Shown piece by piece: positions 38,265-46,767 of a DNA stretch of 64,000 bases. Every line of letters starts with the position of its first letter. Within the stretch, counting starts at the first letter, position 1. The position numbers and the translations under genes were made by a program. Origin of the DNA: Bifidobacterium eulemuris (GTDB lineage Bacteria; Actinomycetota; Actinomycetes; Actinomycetales; Bifidobacteriaceae); assembly GCF_014898155.1 (NCBI RefSeq), contig NZ_CP062938.1:682001-746000 (forward strand). The letters are read 5' to 3'. The notes under the pieces are model-generated. The model ran no database searches, was not told the DNA's origin, and saw only the letters and a program-made list of their open reading frames with translations.

Positions 38265-40577
38265 GTGTCTGTATGGAATCGTCATCCTCGCGCCGACGAG
38301 GCCCCTCGCGTGCGCGTGTCCCGCCGCCGCAGGCTGGGCCGCGCGGCCAAACGCCGCATCGCCGTCGTCGCGCTGGCGCTTGCGGCGGTGCTGTTGGTCG
38401 AATGCGCGGTGTTCAATCTGCCGTTCTGGCGTTCGCTGGGCGCGAGCACCGATACGAACGCGGCGTACAACACGCTGGGACCGGGCCTCACGCGCGACGA
38501 GGACGGTCTGCTCACCGTCACCGATCCCACGCAGGCGTATCTGCGGCTGACCGCGGACGGCACCTCCGACTATCTGCGCCTCGATCCGGTGTCGGATGAG
38601 GTTCTGGAGCAGGCGCTGCAACGTCTGGCGGAAAGCGATGACGAGGAGGCAGCCGTCCCCCGCACGAGCATGCGTGTGCGGGTCGATGTGGCGGGCGAGT
38701 CGGGGCGCACGGCGTCGGTATCGTCGGACGCTCCACGCAGTCTGATCGTCAAGGCGGTCGGCGCAGGCGACGTGCGCGTGTGGATCCAGGAGGCGAAGGG
38801 CACGCGGGTCGCGTTCGAGGCGGCCCGGGCGAATGTGCGTGTGCCGTTCGAATTCAATATGGCCCGTGTGGCGGTGATGCTGGCCGTGTTGGCGCTGGTC
38901 GCCGTCTGGCGGCCGCGCTCGCGTCTGTGGCGTGTTCCGCTTGATCCGTCGCGTCTGTCGCAGCGGGTGGGTTTCATCGCGGTGATGGCGGTGCCGGCTG
39001 CGATCACCGCCGTTTCGGTGGCCGCGCAGATCGCCTACGCCTCGCCGCTGACCTTCCATACGGACGGCAACTATACGTATGATTTCGACCAGTACGCGCA
39101 TGTGGCTGATTCCCTGATCGCAGGCCGCACCTGGCTGGATCTGGACGTGCCGGACGCGCTCGCTTCGGCGGACAACCCGTATGACGTCACGCAGCGCGAG
39201 GAGCTGTTGGCCCAGGGCGTCAGTCCGATCTATTGGGATTACGCCTTCTATGAGGGTCATTGGTATTCGTATTTCGGTGTGCTGCCCGCCGCGCTGCTGT
39301 TCGTGCCGTTCCGTCTGTTCACCGGCCGTATGCTGCCGACCGCCGCGGCCGAGCAGTTGCTGGCGTTCACGTTCATCGTATGCGCCAGGCTGCTGGTGGT
39401 CCGGCTGATCCGCCGCATCGCCCCGCATACGTCATTGGCGGCCGCCTCCATGATGGTGACGATGGTGCTGATCGGCGCGCAGACCGGATATCTGCTGTTC
39501 CGCACGAATTTCTACCAGGTGCCGTTCGTCGCCTCGCTGACCCTCACCTGTTTGGGATTGTGGTTCTGGCTCGGGGCCGATACCTCCAAACGCCCGCTGC
39601 GTCCCGCCGACCGCTGGCAGGCGGGCGACGCCAAACCGCTGTCGTTGCCCAGGCTGGCGGCCGGCGCGTTGTGCATCGCCGCGAATTTCGGATGCCGCCC
39701 CACGTTCGCGTTGACCGCGCTGCTCGCGTTCCCGTTGTTCTGGCCGCAGATACGCGCCATGGTCGCCGACCTGCGCGCCCGTCGCACCAGCGTGGGCGCG
39801 GCGTTGCGCGCGCCTTTGGCGATGATCATTCCCGCCGCCGTGGTGCTGGCGCCGTTGATGGCGTGGAATATCGCCCGTTTCGGTTCCCCGCTTGATTTCG
39901 GCAACGCCTATCAGATCACGGTGGCCGATATGACGCGCTACGCCACCCCATGGGCGGATATGCCGCTGGTGGTGGGCTATTACCTGTTCCTGCCGTTGCG
40001 TTTCACCGAGAGTTTCCCCTTCCTCGCCGTCTCCCCCGCCCCCATGCCCGAATGGAGCTACTACGAGCCGATGGTGGGCGGATTGTTCTGCCTGTGCCCG
40101 CTGCTGCTCGCCGCGCTGCTGCTGCCGTTCATGCGCCGGCTCGAATTGCGCGGATACCGTCCGTTCCTGCTCACCTGTCTCGCGTTGGCTGCGGCGCTCA
40201 CCGTGTTCGACAGCGCCGTGGCCGGTTTGGGATGGCGGTATATGGCCGATTTCGCCTGGATGGTCGCGCTGGCGGCTCTGCCGGTGGTATTGCGTGCGAT
40301 CAACGGCCGCCAAAAGCGCGCCGCCGACGTGCTGCTCACCGAACCGGCTGTGGTGCCGAATACCGGATTGGGGGTGGCCAATGTGGAGGCCTCCGCCGCA
40401 GGCGTGGTGACGCCGGCGCGCTGGCTGGCCCGCGTGGTGGTGATGCTGTTGCTGATGTGGATGCTGTTGGTCGCCGTGGTCTCCTGTTTTGTGGTGGGCC
40501 GCAGCGACGCGTTGATCGCCAATAACGCGGGTCTGTTCCACGAGGTGCAGTCCTGGTTCTCTCTGCTTATGGACTAA
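38265..40577 (+). CDS. Polytopic membrane protein, GT-C glycosyltransferase-like
   Basis: 770 residues with an arginine-rich cytoplasmic N-terminus, one early helix (about 32-52), an extracytoplasmic domain (about 55-195) and then a dozen or so helices. Between the second and third helices is HTDGNYTYDFDQYAHVADSLIAGRTWLDLDVP, resembling the acidic first loop of GT-C enzymes that use polyprenyl-phosphate sugars; EGHWYSYFGVLPAALLFVPFRLF is also typical. The substrate is unknown. Start GTG 38265, leaderless. The arylsulfotransferase-like gene follows; a wall or surface glycan role is inference. Confidence 0.65.
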   Translation: MSVWNRHPRADEAPRVRVSRRRRLGRAAKRRIAVVALALAAVLLVECAVFNLPFWRSLGASTDTNAAYNTLGPGLTRDEDGLLTVTDPTQAYLRLTADGTSDYLRLDPVSDEVLEQALQRLAESDDEEAAVPRTSMRVRVDVAGESGRTASVSSDAPRSLIVKAVGAGDVRVWIQEAKGTRVAFEAARANVRVPFEFNMARVAVMLAVLALVAVWRPRSRLWRVPLDPSRLSQRVGFIAVMAVPAAITAVSVAAQIAYASPLTFHTDGNYTYDFDQYAHVADSLIAGRTWLDLDVPDALASADNPYDVTQREELLAQGVSPIYWDYAFYEGHWYSYFGVLPAALLFVPFRLFTGRMLPTAAAEQLLAFTFIVCARLLVVRLIRRIAPHTSLAAASMMVTMVLIGAQTGYLLFRTNFYQVPFVASLTLTCLGLWFWLGADTSKRPLRPADRWQAGDAKPLSLPRLAAGALCIAANFGCRPTFALTALLAFPLFWPQIRAMVADLRARRTSVGAALRAPLAMIIPAAVVLAPLMAWNIARFGSPLDFGNAYQITVADMTRYATPWADMPLVVGYYLFLPLRFTESFPFLAVSPAPMPEWSYYEPMVGGLFCLCPLLLAALLLPFMRRLELRGYRPFLLTCLALAAALTVFDSAVAGLGWRYMADFAWMVALAALPVVLRAINGRQKRAADVLLTEPAVVPNTGLGVANVEASAAGVVTPARWLARVVVMLLLMWMLLVAVVSCFVVGRSDALIANNAGLFHEVQSWFSLLMD

Positions 40578-40583
40578 AAGCCC

Positions 40584-40604
40584 ACGGTTCGCATCACCGT
40601 TTTT
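40584..40604 (+). terminator. Weak intrinsic terminator
   Basis: ACGGT, a 7-nt loop, ACCGT, then TTTTC, 7 bases after the stop codon of the membrane-protein gene. The short stem makes it a modest candidate. Confidence 0.5.
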
Positions 40605-40710
40605 CCCAGCGTTTTTTGAGCATGTGGATGCGTTTTCCCAAGGCATCGGCCATACTGTTGTTTTGATTCGTCCCATCCGGCAACCATTAGGTAAGAAAGC
40701 GCATCATCCC

Positions 40711-42375
40711 ATGAGTTCCACGCATGGCATCAGTCGTAAACGCGTCCTCACATGGACCACCGCCATGGTCACCACGCTTATCGCCGTCGGCATGTGTATG
40801 CTCACCCAATCCGACATGTCCGAGGCGCTTCAGGAGCGCCGCGTGGATCTGCTGAACGACTATGTGGAGCAAATCTACACCGACGACTACCAGCAGAAGG
40901 CGGACGAGAAGCTCGCCGAAGCCCGTGCGGACGGCGGGCACACCGTCGACGACATGCTCATCGAGGAGAATCCCTACGGCACGAACACCACGTCGTTGTA
41001 CGTGTATTTCACCACCGACGAGCCGTCCAATGTCAGCTACACGATCTCGGTGGAGGGCTATCCGGATTTCACGCGTTCGGTCGCGCAGGACGAGGAATAC
41101 CAGACGGAACATGAGTTCACCGTCATCGGACTGATTCCCGAAGAGAAGAACACCATCGTCTTCACCATCACCGATGAGGACGGCGGGACGACCACCAGCA
41201 CCGTCACGCGCACGGGCGCGAAACTGCTGGGCAACGAGGAGGTCCAGCTCGAGCGGACCGTCACCGCCGACGACGGCACCGATCTGGGCGACGGGCTGTA
41301 TGCGATCCTCGGCAATGACAGCGACGAGCAGGATTTCATGTTCTACTACGACACCGATGGCGTGCTGCGCGGCGAGGTGCCCGTTCCTTTCTACCGTTCG
41401 CACCGCATTCTGTTCGACGATGAGGGCCTGATGTGGTTCTCCGCGTCCACGCATCTGATGGTCGGTATGAACAATCTCGGCAAACTCGAGAAGATCTACA
41501 ATCTGGGCGACCAGTTCATCCTGCACCACGATTACGCGATGGACGACGACGGCGACATCGTGCTGCTCGCCACCGATCTGACGCGCGAGGACCACACCGT
41601 GCAGGACCAGATCGTGCGTCTCGACACCGATTCGGGCGAGGTGGACCTGCTGCTCGATCTGGGCGATATGTTCCCCGACTACAAGGAGTCCACCGACCAC
41701 GCGGGCACCGACGAATCCGATCCGGACGCCACGAACCGTTGGGACTGGATCCACATCAACACCATCCAGCTGCTGCCCGACGGCTCGGCGCTGCTGTCGG
41801 CGCGCGAGACCTCCACGATCATCAAAGTCGCCGACATCGAAGGCACGCCGACGCTGGAGTATATGATCGGCGAGGATTCCGTGTGGGACGGCACCGAATA
41901 CCAGGCGGCATTCCTGACCAAGGACGGCGACTTCCCCGACACCGGCGGACAGCACTCCATCACCTATGTGGCCGACGATTCGCTGGAGGACGGCCAATAC
42001 TACCTGTACATGTTCGACAACACCTTCGGCTATGCGGCGACCCGACCGGACTATGACTGGACCGTGATCGACGGCATCAACACCGCCTACAGTCCGGCCA
42101 CCGAGGGCGCGTACTCGCAGTACCGCAGGTATCTGGTCGACGAGACGGCCGGAACCTACACCGAGGTGTCGAGCTTCGACGTGCCGTATTCGGCGTATGT
42201 GAGCTCCGCGCAGGAGCTCGACGACGGCGACATCCTCATCGATTCGGGCATGCAGGGCCTGTTCGGCGTCTACGGCGAGGACGGCACGCTCAAGGCGCAG
42301 TACAGCATGGCGCTGAACACCACATACATCTACCGCGTGTACAGCTACGACTTCTCCGGCTTCTACTTCGCCTGA
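40711..42375 (+). CDS. Arylsulfotransferase (ASST)-like membrane-anchored protein
   Basis: 554 residues from ATG 40711 (MSSTHGISRKR); the frame is open 29 codons earlier without family features. An N-terminal anchor (about 13-35) precedes an extracellular domain. The blocks QFILHHDYAMDDDGDIVLLA, then DWIHINTIQLLPDGSALLSAR with STIIKVADIEGTPTLEYMIG, and GGQHSITYV match the beta-propeller ASST family, where histidines in such blocks carry the sulfuryl group. Bifidobacteria have no periplasm, so it would work at the outer membrane face. The donor and acceptor are unknown, and a non-catalytic role is possible. Confidence 0.75.
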   Translation: MSSTHGISRKRVLTWTTAMVTTLIAVGMCMLTQSDMSEALQERRVDLLNDYVEQIYTDDYQQKADEKLAEARADGGHTVDDMLIEENPYGTNTTSLYVYFTTDEPSNVSYTISVEGYPDFTRSVAQDEEYQTEHEFTVIGLIPEEKNTIVFTITDEDGGTTTSTVTRTGAKLLGNEEVQLERTVTADDGTDLGDGLYAILGNDSDEQDFMFYYDTDGVLRGEVPVPFYRSHRILFDDEGLMWFSASTHLMVGMNNLGKLEKIYNLGDQFILHHDYAMDDDGDIVLLATDLTREDHTVQDQIVRLDTDSGEVDLLLDLGDMFPDYKESTDHAGTDESDPDATNRWDWIHINTIQLLPDGSALLSARETSTIIKVADIEGTPTLEYMIGEDSVWDGTEYQAAFLTKDGDFPDTGGQHSITYVADDSLEDGQYYLYMFDNTFGYAATRPDYDWTVIDGINTAYSPATEGAYSQYRRYLVDETAGTYTEVSSFDVPYSAYVSSAQELDDGDILIDSGMQGLFGVYGEDGTLKAQYSMALNTTYIYRVYSYDFSGFYFA

Positions 42376-42404
42376 GGTTCGCGCACACCCTACAATGGGG
42401 AGGC

Positions 42405-43214
42405 ATGGGATTGTTCTTCACCACTCGCGACCTGCCCCGACCGGCCTCATTGCGTTTCACACTCGATGGCGCGGGCCACACCTATGAGGACGGACAGGTG
42501 GGACTCGAACCCACGTCGCTCGCCATCACCGAGCGTCGCGTCGCCGTCATCGGATTGAACGGCTCGGGCAAGTCCACGCTGCTGGGCCTGTTGGACGGAT
42601 CCCTCGACGCGACCCGCGGCACGGTGACGATCCAAGGAGTCCATGACGCGGGCGGGAATTCGGCCGAGGAGACACTGAACACCGCCTCCAAACGAGACCG
42701 GAAACGCATCGACCAACTGATCGGCCGCGTGCGCCGCGAGGAGATCCCCAACGCCTTCTACCGTGCGACCACCATCGGCGACGCCGTGGACGAGGCATTG
42801 AAGAAGCATAAGGTGCCGCTTTCGGAACGTCAGGCGCGGATCGGCAACCTGTTCGCGCATTTCTCGCTGGCCGACGTGTCCCGACGCCGCGCCGACGAGT
42901 TGGATTCCGAAAAGCGGCATCTGCTGGCCATCGCGGCCGCGCTCAGCTTCGATCCGAGCGCCATCGTCGCCGATGAGCCGAGCAAGGGCTTGGATGAGAT
43001 CGGCACGCGGCATGTGGCCGAGGCGCTGTTCGGCTACGACAAGCAGGTGGTGTTCGCCACGCATGACACGGCGATGATCACGCGTCCCGAATACGCGATC
43101 GACCGCGCGCTGGTGCTTGACGATGGATCCATCGCGTTCGACGGCGCGCCCGCGCAGGCCGTCGAGTTCTACGAGCGGCTCATCCGCGACAAGGCCGCGG
43201 CGTTACGCGCTTAA
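42405..43214 (+). CDS. Orphan ABC ATPase, CbiO/BioM-like, with degenerate signature
   Basis: 269 residues. Walker A GLNGSGKST (about 51-59), Walker B AIVADEPSKGLDEIG and H-loop FATHD are intact, but the LSGGQ signature is replaced by ELDSEKRH before LLAIAAALSFDP. The shape is that of ECF ATPases for biotin or cobalt. No S or T component is adjacent. TACAAT (42391-42396) ends 8 nt before the ATG, with GGGGAGG between, so the mRNA is leaderless or nearly so. Confidence 0.8.
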   Translation: MGLFFTTRDLPRPASLRFTLDGAGHTYEDGQVGLEPTSLAITERRVAVIGLNGSGKSTLLGLLDGSLDATRGTVTIQGVHDAGGNSAEETLNTASKRDRKRIDQLIGRVRREEIPNAFYRATTIGDAVDEALKKHKVPLSERQARIGNLFAHFSLADVSRRRADELDSEKRHLLAIAAALSFDPSAIVADEPSKGLDEIGTRHVAEALFGYDKQVVFATHDTAMITRPEYAIDRALVLDDGSIAFDGAPAQAVEFYERLIRDKAAALRA

Positions 43215-43223
43215 AACACTCAC

Positions 43224-43250
43224 TCTTTCCCTGTCTTCGACAGGGAAAGA
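43224..43250. terminator. Perfect 12-bp hairpin between convergent genes
   Basis: TCTTTCCCTGTC-TTC-GACAGGGAAAGA lies 9 bases after the stop codon of the ABC ATPase gene. There is no long T-run, but the position between convergent genes suggests a two-way terminator. Confidence 0.6.
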
Positions 43251-43251
43251 A

Positions 43252-43356
43252 GAGTTTGGTGTGTCGGATTTTCCCAGCAAGGTCGATTCCGCACGCCAAA
43301 CTTGAGAATCAATCGTTTTACATGAGCAGCGGTTCAAAGCCCGACACACCAAACTC
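43252..43356. repeat. 105-base element bounded by a perfect 16-bp inverted repeat
   Basis: GAGTTTGGTGTGTCGG (43252-43267) and its exact complement CCGACACACCAAACTC (43341-43356) bound the space between a hairpin and the aminotransferase stop codon. A third imperfect copy, GATTCCGCACGCCAAACTTG, lies inside in the same orientation as the right arm. It fills the convergent gap almost exactly. No coding capacity; nature unknown. Confidence 0.75.
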
Positions 43357-43358
43357 CG

Positions 43359-44546
43359 TTAGGCCATTATTTCTTGCGTCATCACATCGATAACCGAGAG
43401 CATTGAATGGATCAGCCGCTCGAATTCCTGCGGTTCGGGCAGCAGCGAGACGGCGAGATAACCGTTGGATTCCATATCGAAGAAATAGCCGGGCTGGCCG
43501 GTGATGCGACGCTCTTCGATCAGGCGCAGCACCAGCTCGTTCTCGTCGACCACGGACGGCACGCGCACCAGCACGTTCCAGCCGCCTTCGGCGCGCAGCA
43601 CGCTGGTCACGCCGTAATCGTCCTGGTCCAGCAGTTCGTGCAGACGCGCGAGATTGCCGCGCACCCGCTCACGCACCCGCGCGGTCTGGCCGGCGGCCGC
43701 GTCCAGCAGGCCGGGGATGGCTTGCGCGATCAGATCGCTCATAGGCAGATAGTCGTCGGCGATGACGTCCAGACGCCGTTTCGCCTCCGCCACGTCATGG
43801 TCGGGTCCGGAAACCTGAATCCAACCGACCTTGGCATGCGGCGCGGCCAGCATTTTCGAGAATCCATCCAATGCGAACGTGAGCGCGCCACGCTCCCCCG
43901 CCATGCGCGCGTTGCCAGCGAACGGTTCGAGCGTGTAGTCGTAGAACACCTCGTCGGCGATCAGGGCCACACCATGCGCGGCGCATAAATTGACCAGCGT
44001 CTCGCGCTCGGAGGGCTTGACGTAGGATCCAGTGGGATTGTTGGGGTTGATGAGCACCAGCGCGCGCACGCGGGCACCGGCCTCGGAGTCGAGCAGCGCG
44101 GCGAGTTCGCCCGTGTCGATATACCACGATCCGTCGTAGCGCAACCGGTAGGCGATGGTGTCCACGCATTCGAGCGCGGCGATGGATTCGATCAGCGGAT
44201 AGCCGGGCTTGGGCGCGAGCACCGCATCCCCCGGATCGCACAGCAGTTTGAACAGCCACGAATAGGCCTGCGAGGTGGAGCTGAGCAGGTACAGGTCGTC
44301 CGGATCGACCAGGCATCCCGCCATACGGGAGGCAAGGAAAGCGGCCAGGGATTCGCGCGCCTTGCGTGGGCCGCGCGGGTCGGCGGTGTAGACACCCGGA
44401 ACCAGAGCCGGTGCCAATCCGTGGCGTGTGGGATTGGAGTCGTTGAGCCGGCCGAGTGCCACGCCCTCGGCTTTGGCGTGGGCTTCGGCCACGGCGATCG
44501 GATTGGGTTCGCGGATATCCACGCGGGATGAGAAACGCACGGTCAT
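43359..44546 (-). CDS. PLP-dependent aminotransferase, class I/II
   Basis: 395 residues, fold type I. Visible landmarks: the phosphate-binding/aromatic region STSQAYSWLFKLL, INPNNPTGSYVK (Asn), LIADEVFYDY (Asp, Tyr), the Schiff-base lysine in LDGFSKMLAAPHAKVGW, and a C-terminal Arg region near GYLAVSLLPEP. It is probably an alanine/aspartate-type transaminase; the substrate cannot be fixed. ATG 44546 is chosen over 44576 because TACAGT ends 7 nt before it, another leaderless start. Confidence 0.88.
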   Translation of the reverse strand: MTVRFSSRVDIREPNPIAVAEAHAKAEGVALGRLNDSNPTRHGLAPALVPGVYTADPRGPRKARESLAAFLASRMAGCLVDPDDLYLLSSTSQAYSWLFKLLCDPGDAVLAPKPGYPLIESIAALECVDTIAYRLRYDGSWYIDTGELAALLDSEAGARVRALVLINPNNPTGSYVKPSERETLVNLCAAHGVALIADEVFYDYTLEPFAGNARMAGERGALTFALDGFSKMLAAPHAKVGWIQVSGPDHDVAEAKRRLDVIADDYLPMSDLIAQAIPGLLDAAAGQTARVRERVRGNLARLHELLDQDDYGVTSVLRAEGGWNVLVRVPSVVDENELVLRLIEERRITGQPGYFFDMESNGYLAVSLLPEPQEFERLIHSMLSVIDVMTQEIMA

Positions 44547-44625
44547 GCGCCCCACTGTAGCGAAGATGTCCGTCAATCCCCTGCTGCCCGGGCACCGTCA
44601 ACGTGTGGAGTACGGGCCGGATACG

Positions 44626-44660
44626 ACGAATGCCACCCGGATTGGGTGGCATTCGTTTTC
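44626..44660. terminator. 13-bp hairpin downstream of ppgK
   Basis: ACGAATGCCACCC, a 5-nt loop and GGGTGGCATTCGT, followed by TTTC on the plus strand and preceded by GAAAA on the minus strand. It separates ppgK (stop at 44699) from the aminotransferase gene and most likely ends ppgK transcription, though the T-run points the other way. Confidence 0.6.
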
Positions 44661-44669
44661 GGATTACGT

Positions 44670-44692
44670 CATCAGGTACGTCGCACCTGATG
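44670..44692 (-). other. Second hairpin after ppgK
   Basis: CATCAGGT-ACGTCGC-ACCTGATG, an 8-bp perfect stem, extended by ACGTC/GACGT with a 3-base bulge. It ends 6 bases before the ppgK stop codon and may act with the neighbouring hairpin. Confidence 0.5.
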
Positions 44693-44698
44693 GTGACG

Positions 44699-45466
44699 TC
44701 AGGCCTGCTTGGTGCTGGCGTAGTAGGCGGCGCCCACGATGCCGGCCTCGTTGCGCAGCTTGGCCGGAACGATCGGGGTCTTGATTTCGATGTACGGCAG
44801 GAAACGCTCGCTCATGCGGCTCACGCCACCGCCGACCACGAACAGGTCGGGGTTGAGGTAGGTTTCCATCAGGCCGTAGTACTTGGTCAGACGCTTCGCC
44901 CACTTCTTGTAGCCGAGGTCCTTCTGCTCGCGAATCGAAGAGGCGGCGTACTTCTCGGCGTCCAGATGCTTTTCGTCGAGAATGATGTGGCCGAGCTCGC
45001 TGTTGGGGATCAGCACGCCGTTGTAGATCAGGGCGGTGCCGATGCCGGTGCCGAGCGTGGTGGCCACGACCAGGCCATCCTGGCCCTTGGCGGCGCCGAA
45101 CTGCTGTTCGGCCAAACCGGCGGCGTCGGCGTCGTTCACCACGACGACCGGGCGTCCGCACGCCTCGGAGAAGACCTCAGTGACATCCACACCGATCCAG
45201 GACTGATCGAGATTGGCCATGAAATCAAGCTTCTGACCGGGCTTGATCGGAGCCGGGAACGCGATGCCGACGGGCGCGGACTCGGGCACCTCGAAATGCT
45301 CGAGCTGCTGGCGCACGATGGCGGCCACAGCCTGCGGAGTGGAGACCTCAGGGGTGAGGATCTTCAGACGCGGCTCGGCGAATTCGCCCTTCTCCAGGTT
45401 GACGGGCGCGGCCTTGATGCCGGAGCCGCCAATATCGACGCCGAAGGCCTGTGCTGTTTCAATCAT
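44699..45466 (-). CDS. ppgK: Polyphosphate (ATP) glucokinase, ROK-type
   Basis: 255 residues. Phosphorylates glucose to glucose-6-phosphate using polyphosphate or ATP in the cytosol. Phosphate motif FGVDIGGSGIKAAPV at the N-terminus, catalytic Asp in VVNDADAAGLAE, TLGTGIGTALIYNGVLIPNSELGH typical of actinobacterial PPGK, and a C-terminal VVGGGVSR motif. It lacks the ROK zinc cysteine cluster, as PPGKs do. ATG codons at 45469 and 45466 are both possible; GAGAGG sits better for the second. A PPK2 gene lies 12 kb away. Confidence 0.9.
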   Translation of the reverse strand: MIETAQAFGVDIGGSGIKAAPVNLEKGEFAEPRLKILTPEVSTPQAVAAIVRQQLEHFEVPESAPVGIAFPAPIKPGQKLDFMANLDQSWIGVDVTEVFSEACGRPVVVVNDADAAGLAEQQFGAAKGQDGLVVATTLGTGIGTALIYNGVLIPNSELGHIILDEKHLDAEKYAASSIREQKDLGYKKWAKRLTKYYGLMETYLNPDLFVVGGGVSRMSERFLPYIEIKTPIVPAKLRNEAGIVGAAYYASTKQA

Positions 45467-45687
45467 CATTGACCTCTCTTCAGGGGTGTGGGTGTTATCG
45501 GAACCGGTAAGGGGAATTCTAACTCGCCGCATGCCCAACACGCGGGTGCTGAAGCATAAACGGTGCAAACGATCGCATAACCTGTCATGCCGAAACCGTG
45601 TCGACATGGAGCTCGGCACAGCCAACGATACGCATAAGCCGAATCACACGCGTCCGACACACGGGTCGAAAGCGGGAAGACAGCCGG

Positions 45688-46695
45688 TCAGTCCTTCATC
45701 GCGGGCATCGGCTTCCACGACGGATCATGCAGCAGCTTGCGCGAATCCCACCATCCCTGCGCGATTTTCACCACGCCGGTGCGCACATGCTCACGGTCCA
45801 CCATCACCAGACGGATCAGCTCCTTGGCGGCGGTGGCAAGCGTGCCCACGCCGAACAGGAAGGGATGGAAGTCGCCGTGCACCATGAAATAGCGGGCCAT
45901 ATAGCCGCGGTTGCGCATGATGTGATAGCGGTTCATGTCGGAGGTGGAGTTGAGCTGGCGCACGCCGGCGATATCCCAGTTGCCGATCTCGCGGGTGCGG
46001 CGCAGAATCACGTCCGGCACGACGATCGGATTGGTGACCTTGCTGGCGCGATAGCCGTAGACCGTATCGTCCCAATAGATGAAGAAGCGCGGATCGGGCA
46101 GGCCGATCTCCTTGACCACACGACGGCTGAACAGGCCGCCTTCGAAGCACAGCGTGTTCATCACACGATATCCCGCGTTGCCGAACGCGGCCGGCGCGAT
46201 CGGGTTGGGGATGCCCAACGGCACGATGAAGTCGTACTGCCAATAGAACGGACCGCCGTCGTAGTCGAAGCGCGATCCCTGAACCACCTCATGCCGGTCG
46301 GTCCATTTGGCGAGTTTGGCGATGGCATCGGGCAGCACGGCCACATCGTCGTCCATCACCCAGAACCATTCGGCACCCAGCTCGTAGGCTTTCCCCACAC
46401 CGGCGGAGAAACCGCCCGCGCCGCCGAGGTTCTCGCTCTGCGGCGCATACACCACACGGGATTCGTTGCCGCTTCGATCGGCCACGGTGGCGCCCCACTG
46501 GGCGGCGACCTTCTGCGAAAGCCCGGCCACCATGGCGGCCGTCTCATCGGAATGCTCGTTGTCGACGATAACGATGCGCCACGGCGCCTGCTCCAACGCC
46601 AGAATCGAGTCGAACAGAGTGCCGAGCAGTTGCTGGCGCTTGTACGTGGTGACGATGAGGGCGAGCTTGTCGATGGTTTTCTTGGCTTGAGTCAT
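45688..46695 (-). CDS. Family 2 glycosyltransferase
   Basis: 335 residues. GT-A fold: LALIVTTYKRQQLLGTLFDSIL at the N-terminus, nucleotide-sugar and metal site in WFWVMDDDVAVLPDA, then NTLCFEGGLFSRRVVKEIGLPDPRFFIYWDDTVYGYR (acceptor and catalytic acidic residues). It resembles the rhamnosyl/galactofuranosyl transferases (WbbL/GlfT1-like) that build wall polysaccharide linkers. No signal peptide. ATG 46695 is preferred; a weak AACAAT box ends 7 nt before it, and in-frame ATGs at 46704 and 46719 are alternatives. Confidence 0.85.
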   Translation of the reverse strand: MTQAKKTIDKLALIVTTYKRQQLLGTLFDSILALEQAPWRIVIVDNEHSDETAAMVAGLSQKVAAQWGATVADRSGNESRVVYAPQSENLGGAGGFSAGVGKAYELGAEWFWVMDDDVAVLPDAIAKLAKWTDRHEVVQGSRFDYDGGPFYWQYDFIVPLGIPNPIAPAAFGNAGYRVMNTLCFEGGLFSRRVVKEIGLPDPRFFIYWDDTVYGYRASKVTNPIVVPDVILRRTREIGNWDIAGVRQLNSTSDMNRYHIMRNRGYMARYFMVHGDFHPFLFGVGTLATAAKELIRLVMVDREHVRTGVVKIAQGWWDSRKLLHDPSWKPMPAMKD

Positions 46696-46767
46696 GCCTT
46701 CCATTGTTGCACCCGCCATAGGCGAGCGACAACCCGCCGGGACAGCCGCCCGTAAGACAGGGGCCCG

